DNA from: Paraburkholderia bryophila
GTDB lineage: Bacteria; Pseudomonadota; Gammaproteobacteria; Burkholderiales; Burkholderiaceae
Assembly (NCBI RefSeq): GCF_003269035.1
Contig: NZ_QLTK01000001.1
Location: 1-64,000, forward strand
DNA length: 64,000 nucleotides
Reading direction: 5' to 3'
Positions within the stretch are counted from its first letter, which is position 1, and each line of letters opens with the position of its first letter. Made by a program: the position numbers and the translations under genes. Below, in pieces: positions 60,673 through 64,000 of the stretch. The notes under the pieces were generated by a model. It was given only the letters and a program-made list of their open reading frames with translations, searched no databases and was not told where the DNA came from.

Positions 60673-61407
60673 GTGGACCATTCGTTCATCAATTTACAGC
60701 GTGCCTGCGCGACGCTCGCGGTCAGCGTGGCATCGACGTTCGCGGTCGCGCCCGCGGCTCAGGCGAACGAGGTGAGCGCGGGGCAAGGCATTGCCGCCCA
60801 TGGCACCGCGCAAGGTGTCGCCGCGTGCATAGGCTGCCACGGCGCGAAAGGCGAAGGCAACGCGGCGGCGGGTTTCCCGCGACTCGCCGGCCTGAGCGCG
60901 GCTTATCTGTCGACCCAGTTGACGGCCTTCGCCGACGGCACCCGCCCGAACCCGATCATGCAACCCATGGCAAAGCTGTTGACCGCGAGCGAACGAGCGG
61001 CGGTGGCGAGTTACTTCGCCGGGTTGCCATCGCCTGCCTTAGCCAAGGCGTCTGGAAGCGGTTACGTCACGCCGTCCGATGTCGGCGCATGGATCGCCAC
61101 GCGCGGACGCTGGGATCAGGCGCTGCCTGCTTGCGTGCAGTGCCATGGACCGGGCGGCATCGGTGTCGCGCCCACGTTTCCGCCGTTGGCGGGACAGCCG
61201 GCCGCTTATATCGCGAGTCAATTGCATGACTGGAAGGACGGCAAACGTCCGCCCGGACCCATGGCATTGATGCCCGTGGTCGCGAGCAAACTGTCCGACG
61301 CGGATATCACGGCGGTGGCCGATTACTATGCGGGCGTTGGCGTGGGCGTGGGCGTGGCCGTGGGCGTGAACGGCGCGGGCAAGTCGGCAAACGGGAGCAA
61401 GCCATGA
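60673..61407 (+). CDS. diheme c4-type cytochrome c, 244 aa
   Basis: Two heme c sites are visible: CIGCH at 52-56 and CVQCH at 154-158. Candidate axial Met ligands are in PIMQPMAK and GPMALMPVV. A signal peptide covers residues 1 to about 32 (AQANEVSA). This is the cytochrome c4/cytochrome c553 layout: a periplasmic electron carrier. The start is GTG with AGGAGA upstream; the ATG two bases earlier is in a different frame. C-terminal tail is a low-complexity GVGVGVGVAVGV run. ATGA overlap with the next gene. Confidence 0.85.
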   Translation: MDHSFINLQRACATLAVSVASTFAVAPAAQANEVSAGQGIAAHGTAQGVAACIGCHGAKGEGNAAAGFPRLAGLSAAYLSTQLTAFADGTRPNPIMQPMAKLLTASERAAVASYFAGLPSPALAKASGSGYVTPSDVGAWIATRGRWDQALPACVQCHGPGGIGVAPTFPPLAGQPAAYIASQLHDWKDGKRPPGPMALMPVVASKLSDADITAVADYYAGVGVGVGVAVGVNGAGKSANGSKP

Positions 61408-62330
61408 TCGATCGAAACAGCCTGGCTCGCGTGGCGCTGGTGGGTGTGTTGAGTGCATTGTCGAGCGCGGCTTTTGCCGACGGCACCACGCCTGCGGCCG
61501 CGTCCGCTTCATCGGTGAGCGCGGCTGCTGCGCCGGCGAAAAAACCGTTCACGCCGCCCGCCGAATCGACCATGCCGACGGATGGCTTCGGGCAATCCGC
61601 CAAACTCGGCGAACAGATTTTTACCCACACCGCGCAGTTTGCCGGCAAGTACGTCGGCAATACGCTCAATTGCGCGAGCTGCCATCTGGATGCGGGACGC
61701 AAGGCGGATTCCAGTCCGCTGTGGGGCGCGTATCCGTTGTATCCGGCCTACCGCGCCAAGAACGGTCACGTGAACTCGTTCGCCGAACGCCTGCAGGGTT
61801 GCTTTCAGTACAGCATGAACGGCAACGCGCCGCCGCTCGGCGACCCCGTGCTCGTGGCGCTCGAAAGCTACGCGTACTGGCTCGCGAAAGGTGCGCCCAT
61901 CGGCACGAAGCTGGCGGGGCAAGGCTATCCGAAACTGCCCGCGCCCGCGCAGAAAACGGACTACGCGAGAGGCGGCGCGATCTACGCACAGCACTGCGCG
62001 CTATGTCACGGTGCGGACGGCCAGGGTCAATCCAGCGGCGGCGCGACGGTTTTCCCGCCGCTGTGGGGCGCACACTCGTTCAACTGGGGCGCGGGCATGG
62101 GCGACATTCAGAACGCCGCGGGTTTCATCAAGGCGAATATGCCGTTGGGACTCGGTGGAACGCTGACCGATCAGGAAGCGTGGGACGTGGCGACGTTCAT
62201 GGATAGTCATGAGCGGCCGCAGGATCCTCGTTTTGTGGGTTCGGTGGCGGCGACGCGCGCGAAATTCCACGACACGCCGCTGTCGATGTATGGGCAGAAG
62301 GTGAATGGGCGGGTGTTGGGGGCGCCGTGA
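61404..62330 (+). CDS. TsdA-like diheme cytochrome c (thiosulfate dehydrogenase family)
   Basis: The 308-residue protein has a signal peptide and two heme c sites, CASCH at 90-94 and CALCH at 198-202. The segment RLQGCFQYSMNG keeps the Cys (133) which in TsdA is the unusual axial ligand of the catalytic heme. The C-terminal part matches TsdA (FPPLWGAHSFNWGAGMGDIQ, AAGFIKANMPLG). TsdA joins two thiosulfates to tetrathionate and can work in the other direction in some species. The true substrate here is open; sulfite from Xsc is nearby in the pathway. Its electron partner is the co-translated c4-type protein. Confidence 0.8.
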   Translation: MIDRNSLARVALVGVLSALSSAAFADGTTPAAASASSVSAAAAPAKKPFTPPAESTMPTDGFGQSAKLGEQIFTHTAQFAGKYVGNTLNCASCHLDAGRKADSSPLWGAYPLYPAYRAKNGHVNSFAERLQGCFQYSMNGNAPPLGDPVLVALESYAYWLAKGAPIGTKLAGQGYPKLPAPAQKTDYARGGAIYAQHCALCHGADGQGQSSGGATVFPPLWGAHSFNWGAGMGDIQNAAGFIKANMPLGLGGTLTDQEAWDVATFMDSHERPQDPRFVGSVAATRAKFHDTPLSMYGQKVNGRVLGAP

Positions 62331-62389
62331 CGGGGGCGGTTAACTGATGGTTTGATTTTATTGCTCGCGTCCGAAGCCGCGACGATCCG

Positions 62390-62743
62390 TTAGCGGACTG
62401 CTGCGAGCTTGTGCGACTGCCATCGTTTATCGAGCGCTGCTTGCTGGAGCATGCCCAGGGTGATCGGCTCGCGAGCCAGGCTATGTGGTTTTCGCAGGAT
62501 CACGCGCTGGAACAGCGAGTAAAGCGATCCTTCACCCTCCATCAGAAAGTAACGATGGAAGTCAAAATCACCCGGTGCCACCCCAAAACGCTCGAAGAAT
62601 CGGCCGATGAACTCGTTGGCGTCGTCGCCCGTTTGTCCGAGGTCCTCGGACAAACGGGTCGAGGGAGAAAGCAGTTTCTTCGCCCCGAGTCCTACTTCGT
62701 TTCGAACGAATGCATCCAGTTCGTCCCAAAGTGCATCCGTCAT
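62390..62743 (-). CDS. DUF1493 acyl-carrier-like protein, 117 aa
   Basis: After the ATG of MTDALWDELDAFVRNEVGL the sequence LSPSTRLSEDLGQTGDDANE and FIGRFFERFGVAPGDFDFHR is DUF1493, which has an acyl-carrier-protein-like fold with the Ser of the usual phosphopantetheine site replaced: GQTGDDA here has no Ser in the D-S-L position. It therefore may not carry an acyl chain. The start overlaps the stop of the preceding gene by ATGA. The pairing with an STM2901-type gene is known from enterobacteria. Confidence 0.75.
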   Translation of the reverse strand: MTDALWDELDAFVRNEVGLGAKKLLSPSTRLSEDLGQTGDDANEFIGRFFERFGVAPGDFDFHRYFLMEGEGSLYSLFQRVILRKPHSLAREPITLGMLQQAALDKRWQSHKLAAVR

Positions 62744-63171
62744 AGAACTTTGTCCTCGGCTTTGACCATGCGGTTGTATTTGAACACGGTATTGGTCGCG
62801 ATCATGAAGGCGTCGCGCGCCAACAGCACCCAGCCCACGCCTGGAATGGCCCGACCGATAAAAACGCTCAACCGGCGAGTCAGGATGACTCGAAACGATT
62901 TGATACTCTGGAGTGTGAGTGTTGGTAAGACTGCGCGTTTGAGTTCGTAGCGGAACAGCGAGCGTGACATCACCGACGCAACGGATGTACCTTTGGTTGC
63001 CCCGCCGAATTTTTGTCGCGTCGGCAGCATGGGCCATCCGGCCAGAATCAGAATAACGCCTTCTACGTCATTGATTCCAATTTGCTCGCATGCCTCTTCC
63101 ACTGCGATGAAAAAGAACAGTTCAGCTGGTGCGAGATCCTGATGCACGCCATAACGATACGTGTTGCTCAT
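62740..63171 (-). CDS. STM2901-type protein, 143 aa
   Basis: Starting at MSNTYRYGVHQDLAPAELFF, the protein has a central hydrophobic stretch (GVILILAGWPMLPTRQKFGG) and a C-terminal segment FIGRAIPGVGWVLLARDAFM that is membrane-like. It resembles the STM2901 family found beside DUF1493 proteins in Salmonella. The ATG was chosen over one 21 codons upstream. Role unknown; it could be a membrane partner of the DUF1493 protein, and the ATGA overlap means a fixed stoichiometry. Confidence 0.65.
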   Translation of the reverse strand: MSNTYRYGVHQDLAPAELFFFIAVEEACEQIGINDVEGVILILAGWPMLPTRQKFGGATKGTSVASVMSRSLFRYELKRAVLPTLTLQSIKSFRVILTRRLSVFIGRAIPGVGWVLLARDAFMIATNTVFKYNRMVKAEDKVL

Positions 63172-63517
63172 CCTGTTCGCCCTTTGCCCATATAAACGGG
63201 CTCCAAGCGTAGCGAGTTTGTCTCGTTCGATCAAGCTGCATTCGGCTGTAGCGCATTCCTTAACGAATCAATAACAATGCGCGGTATTTTTGCTACACAA
63301 CTTAACAAAAAATACTCGATTCGCATGAAAGTCGATTGCATGAACCATCGCAGAGTTCACGATCCCGGCGAGACGCGGCATCCGCGATGGCAGGCGTTTT
63401 GTTTTTGAGCGGCAGAGCCACAATCGATAAGTTCAACCACCGATGCTATCCTGCGCACGCATCCGAAAGCCACACCTCGCTAACGCGTTTTCTTAGCAAC
63501 CCGCATTCATCCACCGC
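63172..63517. other. noncoding interval
   Basis: This AT-rich 346-base interval lies between divergent genes. I see no convincing gene or strong palindrome, only an A-rich TAACAAAAAATACTCG stretch near 63302. It should hold the promoters of both flanking genes. Confidence 0.45.
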
Positions 63518-64000
63518 ATGAACCGTTCTTCTCCCGCGCCCTCTTCCTTCACCCTTCGCCAATTACAGCGCGAGGAACTGCATCGTGTCTGGACCATTGA
63601 CCGCAGCGAAGTGATTCACCACCTGTACCGTTTAACGAACGGGCAGTTGGAGCGCTACCCCGAGTTCTACGACATGCATGGCTGGCCGGACGGCGAACCG
63701 GAGCACTACACGCCGCTACTGCTCGATTGCCGCGACCGTGGCGGCTGGTGCGCGGGGCTCTTCGACGGCGAACAGATGATCGGCGCGGCAATTGTCGATA
63801 GCCGTCCGCTCGGCCCGAACGCGGACATGCTGCAACTCAAGTTCCTGCACGTGAGTTGCGCGTATCGCGGTCGTGGTGCAGGTCTTCAGTTGTACCGTGC
63901 GGCTGAGGCGCATGCGATGAAAACGGGAGCGCGTCGCCTGTACGTCTCGGCAACACCTTCGGAACGGACCGTGGACTTCTATCTCGCGCTCGGCTTCACA
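63518..64000 (+). CDS. GNAT family N-acetyltransferase, 3'-truncated by the window end
   Basis: The 161 visible codons cover most of the GNAT domain: FTLRQLQREELHRVWTIDRS, GGWCAGLFDGEQMIGAAIVD, LKFLHVSCAYRGRGAGLQLY (acetyl-CoA motif R-G-R-G-A/G) and TVDFYLALGFT, at which the window ends. The R/Q-x-x-G-x-G/A site is intact. Substrate not known. The ATG at 63518 opens the frame at the Met before NRSSPAPSS; no strong ribosome site is seen. Confidence 0.83.
   Translation, partial: MNRSSPAPSSFTLRQLQREELHRVWTIDRSEVIHHLYRLTNGQLERYPEFYDMHGWPDGEPEHYTPLLLDCRDRGGWCAGLFDGEQMIGAAIVDSRPLGPNADMLQLKFLHVSCAYRGRGAGLQLYRAAEAHAMKTGARRLYVSATPSERTVDFYLALGFT

Noticed and set aside
61325..61372. GVGVGVGV-type repeat at the end of the c4-type cytochrome as a separate repeat element
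   Set aside because: It is a short imperfect GGGCGTG run within the coding region, best seen as a low-complexity tail.
1..64000. CRISPR arrays, tRNA or rRNA genes
   Set aside because: No spaced direct-repeat array and no recognisable tRNA or rRNA segments were seen on reading either strand; a covariance-model scan would be decisive.

Overview
The window looks like a chromosomal segment of a Burkholderiales bacterium, most likely Paraburkholderia, Caballeronia or a close relative. The reasons are high GC, many LysR/IclR/AraC regulators, tight minus-strand operons with ATGA overlaps, and a combination of sulfonate genes (sauRSTU, iseUJ, tauABC, xsc, pta) known from Cupriavidus and Burkholderia relatives. 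No rRNA, tRNA or CRISPR array was recognised.

Layout. Bases 1-18,000 are an accessory stretch of lower gene density: hypothetical and membrane proteins, an S51 peptidase, a DJ-1/PfpI protein beside a shortened TetR, an alpha/beta hydrolase, a GNAT, a P-loop kinase-like protein, an exported GDSL esterase, a complete IS66 element (7797-10273) that has cut a small lipoprotein gene in two, an AraC regulator, a diguanylate cyclase, DoxX, a sulfotransferase/glycosyltransferase-like pair, and an SDR divergent from a LysR gene. A relic of a second copy of the P-loop gene lies at 16377-16508.

Bases 18,292-37,009 form an almost uninterrupted C2-sulfonate island. SauU imports sulfoacetate, SauT activates it to the CoA thioester and SauS reduces it to sulfoacetaldehyde, under SauR. 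IseU and IseJ are the likely isethionate importer and dehydrogenase, next to two further IclR regulators. TauR (MocR type) is divergent from tauABC. All routes meet at Xsc, which splits sulfoacetaldehyde with phosphate to acetyl phosphate plus sulfite, and Pta makes acetyl-CoA. The deaminating step for taurine is about 17 kb away: tauX-tauY at 52,093-53,940. A bipartite direct repeat of the same sequence and spacing occurs in both the tauR/tauA and the tauX/symporter intergenic regions, which ties the two loci into one probable TauR regulon.

Bases 37,094-49,154 hold mixed housekeeping and accessory genes: an NAD-dependent epimerase-like protein, a zinc-repeat protein, a FlgM-like anti-sigma factor, an orphan membrane-anchor protein, a folate-independent methionine synthase operon (mesX-mesD-flavin reductase) divergent from a MetR-like LysR gene, an autoregulated ArsR gene followed by a frameshifted AHSA1-type gene, and a LysR/quinone oxidoreductase pair.

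Bases 49,254-58,482 are built around the second TauR-type operator. Leftward are tauX, tauY and a CobS/CobT-like AAA+/VWA pair. Rightward are DUF3311, a Na+/solute symporter, a YtcJ-type amidohydrolase and a G3E (CobW) GTPase. I suggest that this is a taurine or taurine-conjugate utilisation module with its own metal-handling machinery; the substrate is not proven. Bases 58,678-62,330 encode an exported sulfur-linked electron-transfer cluster: a Tat-exported DsrE-like protein, an orphan ModA-like binding protein, a diheme cytochrome c and a TsdA-like diheme cytochrome. It could receive electrons from TauXY and IseJ or act on sulfite or thiosulfate. The right end has a DUF1493/STM2901-type pair and a truncated GNAT gene.
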